Assembly: GCA_030668025.1 (NCBI GenBank)
Contig: DAOUUT010000035.1
Location: 1 to 18,545, forward strand
DNA from: Promethearchaeota archaeon
Lineage (GTDB): Archaea; Asgardarchaeota; Lokiarchaeia; Sigynarchaeales; SOKP01
DNA length: 18,545 nt
Direction: 5' to 3'
Below the pieces are notes generated by a model that was not told the origin of the DNA, searched no databases, and saw only the letters and a program-made list of their open reading frames with translations. Each line of letters begins with the position of its first letter. Position 1 is the first letter of the stretch. A program made the position numbers and the translations under genes. Of this stretch, positions 1 to 9,158 are shown piece after piece.

Positions 1-1
1 A

Positions 2-445
2 GATATCTTGAGTGGTGTGTTGATTATGTTATTTATTACTTGTTTATGGATGTTTGGACATTCAATTACTAAGCCGGTTTTTGCTCGAAATGAAGTTACT
101 CCGACTCAGATGGTTTTTATTAGAAATATTTTAAGTGGGATCATTTTATTTTCTACTTATTTTTTATTCTTTCCTTTCGAGAACATTAGCCTATTATTTG
201 ATCCCATCAACCAATTCTATTACATCTCAATGGGGGCCGTTTATGGGGCTGGATTATACTGTTGGTATAAAACGCTCTCATATTTAGATGTTTCGAAGGC
301 AACGATCCTTTTTTCGCCAACACCAATTATCACTGCGATATTTGCTACGCTATTTTTAGGAGAACTATTTACAATCTTTCATTTAATAGGATTTGTTATC
401 ATCATCGTATCAATCGTTATAATTGTTAAGCAAAAAGAAAAATAA
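2..445 (+). CDS. EamA-type (DMT superfamily) transporter, C-terminal half, 5' truncated
   Basis: This is probably the second EamA repeat of a drug/metabolite-type membrane transporter whose first half lies left of the window. The frame is open to the edge (codons GAT ATC precede the TTG at 8), so the TTG is not a convincing start. About 147 residues are visible, and a whole two-repeat protein is usually near 290. Counted from the TTG, five hydrophobic segments lie at about 3-17, 38-57, 70-90, 97-116 and 122-140. Family-typical features are a TKP near the first segment, an FIRN before the second, and an SP...LGE stretch at about 103-119. The protein ends in a short basic tail (KQKEK). The substrate cannot be read from the sequence. 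A single-repeat protein starting at the TTG is possible but less likely. Confidence 0.8.
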   Translation, partial: DILSGVLIMLFITCLWMFGHSITKPVFARNEVTPTQMVFIRNILSGIILFSTYFLFFPFENISLLFDPINQFYYISMGAVYGAGLYCWYKTLSYLDVSKATILFSPTPIITAIFATLFLGELFTIFHLIGFVIIIVSIVIIVKQKEK

Positions 446-590
446 ATCATAAATTATCAAACCTAATTTTTAGCAATAACATCCCATATCTTTTAAAGTT
501 GTTATTTTATATATTATAATATATTCATATATACTATGTTATCTCTCTGTCAGAATGTCAATTTATAAATCTAAAAAGTGTTTCATAACA

Positions 591-600
591 TTTATATATA
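591..600 (+). promoter_or_regulatory. Possible archaeal TATA box for the ABC operon
   Basis: The stretch TTTATATATA lies about 95 bases before the first ATPase start, in a 250-base gene-free AT-rich gap (446-695). It resembles the archaeal TATA-box consensus. Start of transcription would be about 25 bases downstream, leaving a leader of about 70 bases. The surrounding DNA is so AT-rich that chance matches are common, so this is only a suggestion. Confidence 0.3.
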
Positions 601-695
601 GAAGGAATATAGTAATATATTAAAAAATATATTAAAAAAAGATAAGTTAAAAATAAAATTATTACTAAAATAATCAACTTAAGGAAATATTAAAA

Positions 696-1502
696 ATGGA
701 AGATAACATAGCGCTCTCTGTTCGAGATTTAAAAAAGTTTTTTGGTGAAGTTAAAGCTGTTAATGGTATCTCTTTTGATGTAAAAAAGGGCGAGGTTTTT
801 GGCCTTTTAGGGCCAAACGGAGCTGGGAAAACAACTACAATTAAACTTCTGTTAGGCCTACTTGAACCACTAGAAGGAAACATCAGCATTTTTGGTTTAA
901 ATCCTGAGCGTGAAGAGGTTCAAATGAAAGAGAAAATAGGCTATGTTTCAGAAGAGCCCTTTATATTTAAATCGCTCACGCCTAAAGATTTGTTTAATTT
1001 TATAGCTTCTATTCGTAAGTTAGAAGCAGAGGAAACCACAGAGCGCCTACAAGGGTATTTAGAAAGCTTAGGCGCTACAGAGTATTACGAACAATTGATT
1101 GCCACATTATCACACGGAAACAAGCAAAAAATGCAAATTATTGCCTCTATACTTCATGAACCAGAGCTTTTAATTTTAGACGAGCCATTAGCCGGACTTG
1201 ATGCCAAATCTGTTAGGGTAGTAAAAGAGATCTTAGATATGCATATTGAAAAGGGAGGGTCTGTACTGTTTTCAACCCATATCATGGAAATCGCAGAAGA
1301 TTTGTGCGATCGTATAGCAATTATAAACAGGGGTAAGTTAGTAGGGCTTGGATCGCTAGACGAGCTTAGACAACAAGCGGATAAATTGGGTGCGAGTTTG
1401 GAAGAAGTTTTTCTTAGATTAACTGAACAGGATTCTTCCGTAGAAGAAATTGTTAAGAAGTTAAGGGCGTCATATAAGAAAAAAATCAAGGAGGCTAGTT
1501 AA
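696..1502 (+). CDS. ABC transporter ATP-binding protein (copy 1)
   Basis: This is the cytoplasmic ATPase subunit of an ABC-2/NatA-like exporter. All nucleotide-binding motifs are present: Walker A GPNGAGKTTT (39-48), signature LSHGNKQ (138-144), Walker B LLILDEP (158-164), D-loop AGLDA (166-170) and switch histidine H195 in STH. The Q-loop position reads YVSEEP (83-88), with glutamate in place of glutamine, as in many CcmA/NatA-type ATPases. A short charged C-terminal extension follows residue 215. The 268-residue length is normal. The ATG is preceded by AAGGA at 681-685. The next gene, the permease, begins one base after the stop, so the two are translationally coupled. A second copy at 4187 differs at about 43 of 263 aligned positions (about 84% identity, counted by eye). 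The substrate is unknown. Confidence 0.95.
   Translation: MEDNIALSVRDLKKFFGEVKAVNGISFDVKKGEVFGLLGPNGAGKTTTIKLLLGLLEPLEGNISIFGLNPEREEVQMKEKIGYVSEEPFIFKSLTPKDLFNFIASIRKLEAEETTERLQGYLESLGATEYYEQLIATLSHGNKQKMQIIASILHEPELLILDEPLAGLDAKSVRVVKEILDMHIEKGGSVLFSTHIMEIAEDLCDRIAIINRGKLVGLGSLDELRQQADKLGASLEEVFLRLTEQDSSVEEIVKKLRASYKKKIKEAS
1488..1494 (+). promoter_or_regulatory. Strong Shine-Dalgarno site for permease copy 1
   Basis: AAGGAGG overlaps the last codons of the ATPase gene and lies nine bases before the permease ATG at 1504. It fixes that start and indicates that ATPase and permease are made together. Confidence 0.75.
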
Positions 1503-1503
1503 A

Positions 1504-4146
1504 ATGAAAGATAAGAAGAAATTGAACTGTTTTTCACTATCAAAATTCACTAATTACGAGTTGATTATGGATTCTATGTTTGCTTCTTCTGGTGCTCATC
1601 AAGCTAAAGTACTTGAAAAGTATGAGAGAAATAATAAATATATAAAAAATCAATCGATTGTTTTAAAATTTGTTTCTGCTTTAGTTATGATGGTCATGCC
1701 ACTTCTTTCAATCATTTTGTATCTTGAAATTACCGAGGGTATTTATCCTTCATTCCCTATAGAAGGACAAATCTTTCTCTTTAGCTTTTTTATGTGGATA
1801 TTTTTAACAATATCGATCCTATATATCTTTCTTTTTGGGTTGTTTACCACTAGTTCTTTAATGTCAGGTAATGCCTTCAAATGGTTACAAACCTTACCAG
1901 TATCTCGAAATGATTTAAAAAAATTAGGATTTATGACTTTATTGCGAAATTTAATAGCCCCGATAATTGTAATGACTTTTGCTTTTCCAATTGTTTTACT
2001 TATATTAACTCAGAGTTTTCTAACTTTTATTTTAAGTGTTATATCATCATTCTTAATTACAATTTTAGGTGTAAGTATTCTGATTATTGTTGGAGAGAGA
2101 TTTAGCCGACTTTTTTCTGAATCAAACCGAAATTCAAAAAAAGCAAATACTTTAAGAATTGTCTCTTTGATGGGGTTTTTTTTTGTAGCTTTTGGCTCAA
2201 GTTTTGTTTTACAATTTGGAATGAATTCGATAGTAGGTCTTATTGATGTTTTTAGCACAAATCCTCCCTCAATGAATTTAAATATTATATTGAGTTTAAT
2301 TCCATTACCGTTTGCGCCTGGCTATTTAGTTGGTTTAAGTTTAATATCTGGACAAGTTCCTCTAAATTTATGGATATCAAGTTTATTAGGAACGGCAATT
2401 CTAGCAGTAATCGCTTTTCTTTTTTATAAAGTAGCTATAAAATCTTTAAATAGCGTAGCCACTATTGAATATGATTATGGTAAGAAAAAAAAGGAATCTA
2501 AGACAATAACAAAACCTATTGAAATTGAAATAAAACCGATGTCTCCCGTGAAATCTTATATTCGTAAGGATTTAATATCTTCAACGCGGGATTATCAATC
2601 TTTGATTTTTATTCTTTTGCCTCTTCTCTATCCTATAATTTTGATTATTTCGATGCAAGCTCTAATCACTAGAGAAGTATCATCAACCTTTAGTATTATG
2701 ATATTATGGGCAATAATTATGATTTCTAGTCAATTTATACCGCTTATGCTTGTTGGAGGATTATTAAATCTAGAGGAATCAGGTTCGTCTACTCTTGCTT
2801 CATTGCCCCTTTTACCTCGCGACCAAGCTAAAGGCAAATTAATATTGATGCTAATTATCCAAGGAATTTCATTAATTTTAATGGCTACAGTTCTAACAAT
2901 TCTAACTCAATCGATTATAGTTCTAAGCCTATTTCTAAGTAGTTTACCAATTGTTTGGATGTTTCTACTATTAGTATTCGAAATGAAGATTCGATTATTC
3001 GGAACAATGAAATACAAATATGTTCTTGAGGAAGTAGATAAAAGATATAAATTAGCGAAATGGATTTTGATGGTTTGTGCTGATGTTGTCATATGCATAT
3101 TTATATTAATTATCGGTTTTACATTATTTGTTAGTGTAGGGATTATAGCTTCAATAATAGCGTTGTTTTTCATAGGATTATTTGGGTTATCGTTGGTTGT
3201 TTATGTTTTTTCAAAAATGTTCCCTAAGGCTGATAAATTACCATTATTTGAAACACGAGGCTTATTAAGAAACAAACCGATTCTAGGTGGATTAGTGGTA
3301 TTAGTATTATTCAATATTTTTCCATTTTTCGCAAGTTTAATTGAGATTATTTTTTTCCCGATTTTATTAACCCTACCATATGTGGGATTATTATTTGTTG
3401 AATTTCTTGTAATAGAGGGGTTTTTAATACTCTTATTTCTTTTAGTAGTTCCAAAGGTGTTGAAATTACCTTGTAGAGATGAAGCGTTTAACGATTATAC
3501 TAGAACAATCGGATTAACTAAGGTAAACCCTTTAGGCCGAAATCTCCTTATTGGATTAGGCTGTTTTGCAATTTTCGGCATTGTTGTATGGATTGGCGCT
3601 AATCTTTTAGGAACTTTTTATTGGGCCCCCGAATTCTTATTTAGGGATCCAAATCCTTCATTTCTTGGAATTGCTAGTTTTGGTTGGTTTATTTGGATTT
3701 TTATGATTAGACCGGGATTATGGGAAGAAGTAGCTTTTCGAGGTGTTATTTTACCCCTCCTTTCAAGAAAATATAAGCAAATAATATCGATTCTAATAAG
3801 TGGCGTAATTTTTGGATTAGCACATGCATTTAATATCATAGGTGTTTTATTATCAGGAGGAGATCCCTTATATGTAATATTTCAAGTCATATACTCGACT
3901 TTAATTGGTTTCTCGATGGGATATATGTATATGAAAACTAAAAGTCTGCTTCCATCTATCATATATCATTATTTAATTGATACTGTAGGTCTAATCTTGA
4001 TGAACTCCCTAATGGAGAATATGTTTATTATAGGAATATATTTAATTGTGTTTGTTGGCGTAATTCCAATGATTCTAAATATTCTCTTTATAAAATTTCT
4101 TTTTAGGAAAGATAAAAATAAAGATTTACTAAATAATAATAAATAA
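1504..4146 (+). CDS. ABC-2-type permease fused to CPBP intramembrane protease domain (copy 1)
   Basis: This 880-residue polytopic membrane protein is the partner of the ATPase just upstream. Residues 1-50 are soluble and charged. The region from about 50 to 315 and that from about 365 to 640 look like two ABC-2 permease halves. Each carries a cytoplasmic coupling-type motif, LPVSRNDLKK near 131-140 and LPLLPRDQAK at 434-443. A charged linker (about 325-350) separates them. The last 200 residues form a CPBP (CAAX/Abi-type) protease domain with EEVAFR (E741, E742, R746), FxxxH ending at H774, and HxxxD (H822, D826), so the expected metal and catalytic residues are intact. Such permease-CPBP fusions are known in bacteria as I recall. 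The fusion could couple export to cleavage of a membrane-embedded peptide or prenylated substrate. That role is inference. Confidence 0.9.
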   Translation: MKDKKKLNCFSLSKFTNYELIMDSMFASSGAHQAKVLEKYERNNKYIKNQSIVLKFVSALVMMVMPLLSIILYLEITEGIYPSFPIEGQIFLFSFFMWIFLTISILYIFLFGLFTTSSLMSGNAFKWLQTLPVSRNDLKKLGFMTLLRNLIAPIIVMTFAFPIVLLILTQSFLTFILSVISSFLITILGVSILIIVGERFSRLFSESNRNSKKANTLRIVSLMGFFFVAFGSSFVLQFGMNSIVGLIDVFSTNPPSMNLNIILSLIPLPFAPGYLVGLSLISGQVPLNLWISSLLGTAILAVIAFLFYKVAIKSLNSVATIEYDYGKKKKESKTITKPIEIEIKPMSPVKSYIRKDLISSTRDYQSLIFILLPLLYPIILIISMQALITREVSSTFSIMILWAIIMISSQFIPLMLVGGLLNLEESGSSTLASLPLLPRDQAKGKLILMLIIQGISLILMATVLTILTQSIIVLSLFLSSLPIVWMFLLLVFEMKIRLFGTMKYKYVLEEVDKRYKLAKWILMVCADVVICIFILIIGFTLFVSVGIIASIIALFFIGLFGLSLVVYVFSKMFPKADKLPLFETRGLLRNKPILGGLVVLVLFNIFPFFASLIEIIFFPILLTLPYVGLLFVEFLVIEGFLILLFLLVVPKVLKLPCRDEAFNDYTRTIGLTKVNPLGRNLLIGLGCFAIFGIVVWIGANLLGTFYWAPEFLFRDPNPSFLGIASFGWFIWIFMIRPGLWEEVAFRGVILPLLSRKYKQIISILISGVIFGLAHAFNIIGVLLSGGDPLYVIFQVIYSTLIGFSMGYMYMKTKSLLPSIIYHYLIDTVGLILMNSLMENMFIIGIYLIVFVGVIPMILNILFIKFLFRKDKNKDLLNNNK

Positions 4147-4186
4147 ATAATAATAAATATGTAAAATTTTGTTAGAGTGATTAAGA

Positions 4187-4981
4187 ATGAAAGATAATGT
4201 GATGATTTCTGTTAAAGAATTGAAAAAGTTTTTTGGGGATGTTAAAGCAGTTAATGGAATATCCTTTGATGTAAAAAATGGTGAAGTTTTCGGTCTCTTA
4301 GGACCGAACGGGGCGGGTAAAACTACTACTTTAAAAATGTTATTAGGGTTATTAGAGCCCAACGAAGGAAACATAAGTATAATGGGCTTAAATCCAGAAA
4401 CAGATGAGGTTCAAATTAAGAGCCGAATAGGTTACGTATCAGAAGAGCCCCTTATCTTCAAATCGCTCACGCCCAAAGATTTGTTTAATTTTATAGCTTC
4501 TATTCGTCGTTTAGACGAAGAGGAAACCACAGAGCGAGCACAAGAGTATCTAGAAAGTTTGGGAGCCATGGAATATTATGAACAATTAGTAGCAACTTTA
4601 TCCCACGGAAATAAGCAGAAAATTCAAATTATTTCGGCTATTCTTCATGAGCCAGATTTACTAATTTTAGACGAACCTTTAGCAGGACTTGACGCGAAGT
4701 CCGTAAGAGTTGTTAAAGAGATATTGGATATACATACTGAGAAAGGAGGCTCCGTTCTTTTTTCTACCCATATCATGGAAATAGCAGAAGATTTATGTAA
4801 CCGAATTGCAATAATGAACAGGGGTAAATTGGTTGGAATTGGAACGATGGACGAACTTCGACAGCAAGCCGACAAGTTAGGGGCGAGTTTAGAAGATGTT
4901 TTCTTAAGATTGACAGAACAAGATACGAGCGTCAACGAAATTGTTAAAAAGTTGCGAAAATCTTTCAAACCCAAGAAATAA
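4187..4981 (+). CDS. ABC transporter ATP-binding protein (copy 2)
   Basis: This is the ATPase of the second ABC module and a close paralog of the gene at 696. It has 264 residues, aligned without gaps to copy 1 over about 263. Walker A (39-48), the EE-type Q-loop (86-87), signature LSHGNKQK (138-145), Walker B ending in DEP (162-164) and STH with H195 are all unchanged. Differences cluster in surface positions and in the C-terminal tail, which is four residues shorter. It begins 40 bases after the first permease, with no clear promoter in the gap, and is led only by a weak GAGTGA element at 4175-4180. It is therefore probably transcribed with module 1. Either ATPase could serve either permease, because the coupling regions are so alike. 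Confidence 0.95.
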   Translation: MKDNVMISVKELKKFFGDVKAVNGISFDVKNGEVFGLLGPNGAGKTTTLKMLLGLLEPNEGNISIMGLNPETDEVQIKSRIGYVSEEPLIFKSLTPKDLFNFIASIRRLDEEETTERAQEYLESLGAMEYYEQLVATLSHGNKQKIQIISAILHEPDLLILDEPLAGLDAKSVRVVKEILDIHTEKGGSVLFSTHIMEIAEDLCNRIAIMNRGKLVGIGTMDELRQQADKLGASLEDVFLRLTEQDTSVNEIVKKLRKSFKPKK

Positions 4982-4985
4982 GGAG
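4980..4985 (+). promoter_or_regulatory. Shine-Dalgarno site for permease copy 2
   Basis: AAGGAG overlaps the ATPase stop codon and sits ten bases before the ATG at 4996. It supports that start and coupled translation, mirroring the arrangement in module 1. Confidence 0.7.
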
Positions 4986-4995
4986 ATTCATTTTT

Positions 4996-7614
4996 ATGAC
5001 AGAAAAAGATTTAACGCTATATAAACTGGCTAAATTCACTAATTTAGAGATCACGATGGAGGCGCAGGTTCAATCTTCTGGAGCGAACCAAGCCCGCCTT
5101 ATGGAGAAATACAAAAAAAATAAAAAATCTATTAAACAACAAGTTATTGCTATAAAAGTAGTATTTGCAGTAATGCTTTTATTTATCTCTTTTTTACCCA
5201 TAAGTATCTATTTCGAAGCTAAAAACGCTCTTGGTAATCCTCTAATTTCTGCAGATTCAATCTTACTTCCTGGAAGTATTCTTTTTGGAGCATTTTTTAT
5301 GATGCAATTAATTTATCTTACGATGCTCGGAATGTTCAGTATTTCGGCTATGATGTCCGGAGAGACATTTAGGTGGTACGAAACCCTACCCATCTCTAAG
5401 GATAAGTTAAGGAAATTAGGATTTATGACGGTTTTTCGCAATTTAGATATCGGACTATTAACTATGATTCTTGCTTTTCCAGTCATAATGTTCATCATTT
5501 CGCAAAATATAATATTGGCTTTAACTGCTGCATTTATTTCTATAATTAACACTATGTTTTCCTTTAGCGTACTGGTTTTAATAGCGGAAAGGATTAGTCG
5601 CGTGTTAAATGTTAGTAAAGCAGGTTCTAAGAAGGCGACACTTATCCGATTATTTACTATGTTGAGTTATATGATAGTAATATTTTCCGCTTCGTTTTTA
5701 ATGCAATGGATAATAACTGCTGCGAGAGATTTTTTTTATTTAAGCGCTTCACTTGAAGTTTCCTTTTTAGTCAAAATCATTATGAGTTTAATTCCGATTC
5801 CTTTTGCACCAGGTAATTTATTAACATTGGCTATTGAACCAATGAGTTTTTCGCCAATTTTTTGGATTACTAGTATTATAGGAGTTGTGCTCTTTATATT
5901 CTTAACCCGATTCGTTTATAAAAGAGCGTTAAAGTCAATGCGGGTAGTGACTTCTTCAGCCGCACTTGAAACAAAACAAAAGACTACTTCTAAAAAAAAA
6001 CCTGAAAAAGAAATAGAAGTGCTTATAAAATCACGAACCCCAATAAAAGCTTATATCCATAAGGATTTATCTACTACAACAAGAGATATTCAGACATTTA
6101 TGTTTGTAATTATGCCTTTCATCCTCCCTTTTATGACATTAATTCCCATATTAACGAGTGTAAGCGGTACCTCTTTTTATGAAGACTATATTCTAATTTG
6201 GACATTTATGACTTTATACCAACCCATGATTTCAATGATGCTTACTTCAGGATTTTTAAATATGGAAGATACTGGTGCGGCAATACTCTCATCTTTACCA
6301 ATTAATCCTCGCGACCAAGCTAAAGCGAAATTGTTTTTAGTGGGTTCAATTCAGACGATCTCTTATTTCCTACCGATTTTTCTGTTTATTGGAGATCCCG
6401 AATTTTTAAACTATTTGCTGTCGTTTATTTCGTGGTATCCAGTAGTATTGACGTTGCTATTATCCATGTTCCAATTGAAAATTCGAATTTTCGGTAGAAT
6501 GAAATATAAATATGTTGTTGAGGAAGTTAATCCAGAAAAAAAAGTAGTTAAATGGACTATAATGATCGTTAGTTTATATTTGATTTACTTAGCATTTATG
6601 ATCTTGGGGGGCATTTTATTAATACTTTACGGTCCCAGTGTGATGTTTATAGTAATTTCTATTGCAGGCTTGTTCTCTTTCGTTATTTTATTAATTTCAT
6701 TTAATAGCATGTTTCCAAAAGTTCTTGGAAAGAAGAAAATGATAAGTATAAGGGAAAGCTTCAGAAAATATCCTCTCTTTGGTACATTTATTCTATTATT
6801 ATTATATGTGGGATTCTTATTTTTGCCAATACTTATTGAATTACCTTTAATCTTTATCATAGATTTTATCCCCTTTATTGTTTTATTATTTATTGATTTC
6901 TTCATCGCTTTTGGAGTAATGGCATTACTTTGGTTATTAATTGTTCCACGTTCCTTAGGTCTTCCAGAGGGAAAACATTCTCTAAAAGAATATGTAAAAA
7001 CCATTGGGTTGAAATTTGATAATAAAATAGTTCGCAATATACTGCTTGGGATCGGGTGTTCTATAATATTTTTCATTAGTTCTTACATTACAGCTAATAT
7101 ATTCGGGGATTATATATTTGATTTAGAGGTGATTTTTGGAACACCTGGTTCTAGTATCGCTGTATTTGGATGGTTTTTCTTTATAATTATGTTAATTCCG
7201 GGGATATGGGAAGAAGTAGCATTTAGGGGTGTAATTACTAAATTAAATTTAAGGAGATATTCTCAAAGAACAACAATGATAATAGTATCCGTATTATTTG
7301 GATTAGTTCATTTTGTTAATCTATTAGTTGGATATGATTTGATGCCAACAATTATACAAGTTATATACGCGACTCTATTAGGGTTCCTTTTCGGATATAT
7401 GTTTATTAAAACTAAGAGCATATTACCGGGTATTATTGCGCACTATCTCATAAATTCTGTTGGACAACTATTTATGTTTGCAAATTTTGAGAATATGGTT
7501 CAAATTTTTCTCTTCGGAATAATAGGTGTTGGAATTATCCCTACTGTTTTTGGAATGTTGTTAATTAAATTAGTCGTTAAAGAAAAAGACGAGAGAATTG
7601 ATTGGATAAATTAA
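4996..7614 (+). CDS. ABC-2-type permease fused to CPBP intramembrane protease domain (copy 2)
   Basis: This 872-residue paralog of the gene at 1504 has the same layout. A soluble N-terminus with an SSGANQAR segment corresponds to SSGAHQAK in copy 1. Two ABC-2 permease halves follow, carrying LPISKDKLRK (131-140) and LPINPRDQAK (434-443), then a C-terminal CPBP domain with EEVAFR (E739, E740, R744), FGLVH (H772) and HYLIN (H816, N820). The third CPBP motif ends in N here but D in copy 1; both are seen in the family. The two permeases are related along their whole length but much less alike than the two ATPases, which suggests different substrates served by near-identical motors. The gene ends 20 bases from a convergent peptidase gene. 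Confidence 0.9.
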   Translation: MTEKDLTLYKLAKFTNLEITMEAQVQSSGANQARLMEKYKKNKKSIKQQVIAIKVVFAVMLLFISFLPISIYFEAKNALGNPLISADSILLPGSILFGAFFMMQLIYLTMLGMFSISAMMSGETFRWYETLPISKDKLRKLGFMTVFRNLDIGLLTMILAFPVIMFIISQNIILALTAAFISIINTMFSFSVLVLIAERISRVLNVSKAGSKKATLIRLFTMLSYMIVIFSASFLMQWIITAARDFFYLSASLEVSFLVKIIMSLIPIPFAPGNLLTLAIEPMSFSPIFWITSIIGVVLFIFLTRFVYKRALKSMRVVTSSAALETKQKTTSKKKPEKEIEVLIKSRTPIKAYIHKDLSTTTRDIQTFMFVIMPFILPFMTLIPILTSVSGTSFYEDYILIWTFMTLYQPMISMMLTSGFLNMEDTGAAILSSLPINPRDQAKAKLFLVGSIQTISYFLPIFLFIGDPEFLNYLLSFISWYPVVLTLLLSMFQLKIRIFGRMKYKYVVEEVNPEKKVVKWTIMIVSLYLIYLAFMILGGILLILYGPSVMFIVISIAGLFSFVILLISFNSMFPKVLGKKKMISIRESFRKYPLFGTFILLLLYVGFLFLPILIELPLIFIIDFIPFIVLLFIDFFIAFGVMALLWLLIVPRSLGLPEGKHSLKEYVKTIGLKFDNKIVRNILLGIGCSIIFFISSYITANIFGDYIFDLEVIFGTPGSSIAVFGWFFFIIMLIPGIWEEVAFRGVITKLNLRRYSQRTTMIIVSVLFGLVHFVNLLVGYDLMPTIIQVIYATLLGFLFGYMFIKTKSILPGIIAHYLINSVGQLFMFANFENMVQIFLFGIIGVGIIPTVFGMLLIKLVVKEKDERIDWIN

Positions 7615-7622
7615 TTTTTTTT
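7615..7622 (+). terminator. T-tract terminator after the ABC operon
   Basis: Eight T residues begin directly after the permease stop codon, and another T-rich stretch follows around 7637. Archaeal transcription commonly ends at such tracts, and the position in a 20-base convergent gap fits. Confidence 0.45.
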
Positions 7623-7634
7623 ATTCTCTTGCAA

Positions 7635-8918
7635 TTATTTTTTAGATCCGCCAATAAGATAGGAGATACAAATCTTTAAAACATTCTCAAGGGATCCTTT
7701 TTCAATTTTATCCAAAGTGTCTGTAGGTTGGTGGTAAAAACCAATCATTTGTTTTAAATCCATGGCAGAAATATTGGCAGCTTTGATCTTTGCTTTTGAG
7801 AATGCTGTAGCATCAGTGCCACCAGTAATTTGGCCTAACAATTTCTCTAACTTACTTGACCCTCCTAATCCAGATGTTAGAATCTTAATTTCTGAATTTT
7901 TAGCTGCCTTAATTATTTTTTTCACAACAACATCGGAATGTTTTGTACGAGTTGTTGGTTCAAAATCTATGATAGAAATATTGTCTTTGCTGTGAATTCC
8001 GTCCATATTAACACATTCTGCGTCGTACTTTATCAATTCATCGTAGTGTTCTTTAACATATCTATAAGCTCCCCTTAAGCCGGCTTCTTCACATCCAAAA
8101 GATACCAATCTAATTTCTGTGTTTTTAGGTATAATTTCTTTATGATTTTTTAGGTATTTTCCAATAGCTAACACGATTGCTACAGCACTTAAATTATCAA
8201 CGGCTCCTGGTACTTTATTAGCCTTTTTTCCAAACGATACGAAGAAGAATAACCCAATAAAAGCTGGTGTTCCTATTAAAAACAGGCTCAATACAAAAAT
8301 AAAAAAGATTTCGTAGAAAAATAAACCTATTAAGGTTAAGAGTAATATAAGGGTTGATACAAACAACCACAAGAACATAATACCTAGGCCTAAAAATATA
8401 ATAATGGGATAACCTATTTTTAAATGAGTTAATAAATTAAACTGAAGCGCACTATCGTGATGTCCAGAGAAAATCACTATTTTTTTTAATTCTTCCTCAG
8501 AAGAAATCTTTCCAATAACATTTTGTGATTCTCTTGATTTAAATAATGGATCAATGAATTCTCGATAATTAAAAAATTCATTCCATATGATTAAGAACGC
8601 AATTACATTCAAACCGAAAGATAAAAATGTCATTAAATAGCTCCAATAATTTATTAAATTAAACGGTATAAGAAAAAAGGCTATAAACGACATAACAACT
8701 AAAATAAGATTAACTTTTATATATCCTAAGAAGGCGCGAGGATTACACGAGAAGGGTTCTATTGCCGTCTTATCACAAACATGTTCTAATTCCCTTTTGA
8801 TTATTTCCGCACTTTGAGCCTCTTGAGGACTACAAGGCATTCTTGGACCACATTCTTCGATAATCTTTTGGATTATGTCATACATATATTTTGAATCTTC
8901 GCTTGAAATTTCAATCAT
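7635..8918 (-). CDS. Membrane-embedded M28-family zinc aminopeptidase
   Basis: This is a co-catalytic two-zinc peptidase of the M28 family, which removes N-terminal residues from peptides. Numbered from the ATG at 8918 (427 residues), the expected ligands are visible: H153xD155 in SGHHDS, D241 in GAVDN, the catalytic pair E277-E278 in GCEEAG, D306 in NMDG and H396 in FYHQPTD. Unusually, hydrophobic segments interrupt the domain. There are two near 67-85 and 94-112, and a roughly 60-residue hydrophobic stretch at about 168-229 lies between the first and second zinc ligands. An even number of crossings in each insert would keep the catalytic parts on one side of the membrane. An upstream GTG at 8927 is an alternative start, and neither start has a clear ribosome site. 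It stands convergent to the ABC operon, so a shared role is only a guess. Confidence 0.88.
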   Translation of the reverse strand: MIEISSEDSKYMYDIIQKIIEECGPRMPCSPQEAQSAEIIKRELEHVCDKTAIEPFSCNPRAFLGYIKVNLILVVMSFIAFFLIPFNLINYWSYLMTFLSFGLNVIAFLIIWNEFFNYREFIDPLFKSRESQNVIGKISSEEELKKIVIFSGHHDSALQFNLLTHLKIGYPIIIFLGLGIMFLWLFVSTLILLLTLIGLFFYEIFFIFVLSLFLIGTPAFIGLFFFVSFGKKANKVPGAVDNLSAVAIVLAIGKYLKNHKEIIPKNTEIRLVSFGCEEAGLRGAYRYVKEHYDELIKYDAECVNMDGIHSKDNISIIDFEPTTRTKHSDVVVKKIIKAAKNSEIKILTSGLGGSSKLEKLLGQITGGTDATAFSKAKIKAANISAMDLKQMIGFYHQPTDTLDKIEKGSLENVLKICISYLIGGSKK

Positions 8919-9158
8919 TAATAACACTAATTGGTTCTGTAGTTGTTTTAAAAATTTAATATTTTATTTTAGACGAATCTAAAAATTGTATTTAATATTT
9001 AAAGTGTTTTTAAAATTTTATTTTTGGCGAAATGTTAAAATTTTTTAATGAAAACTTTTATGGTATTTTTGTCTAATATCAAAATATTATATGGATATAA
9101 ATTTGTTTTACGATAATTTTTATGTAAGCTAAAGAAATAATCGTAATTTAGAGATAAA

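Noticed and set aside
674..889. Minus-strand frames opposite the two ATPase genes (also 1154-1489, 4129-4374 and 4645-4974)
   Set aside because: They mirror each other only because the ATPase genes are paralogs. Low-complexity serine/proline-rich translations opposite conserved motifs mark them as shadows.
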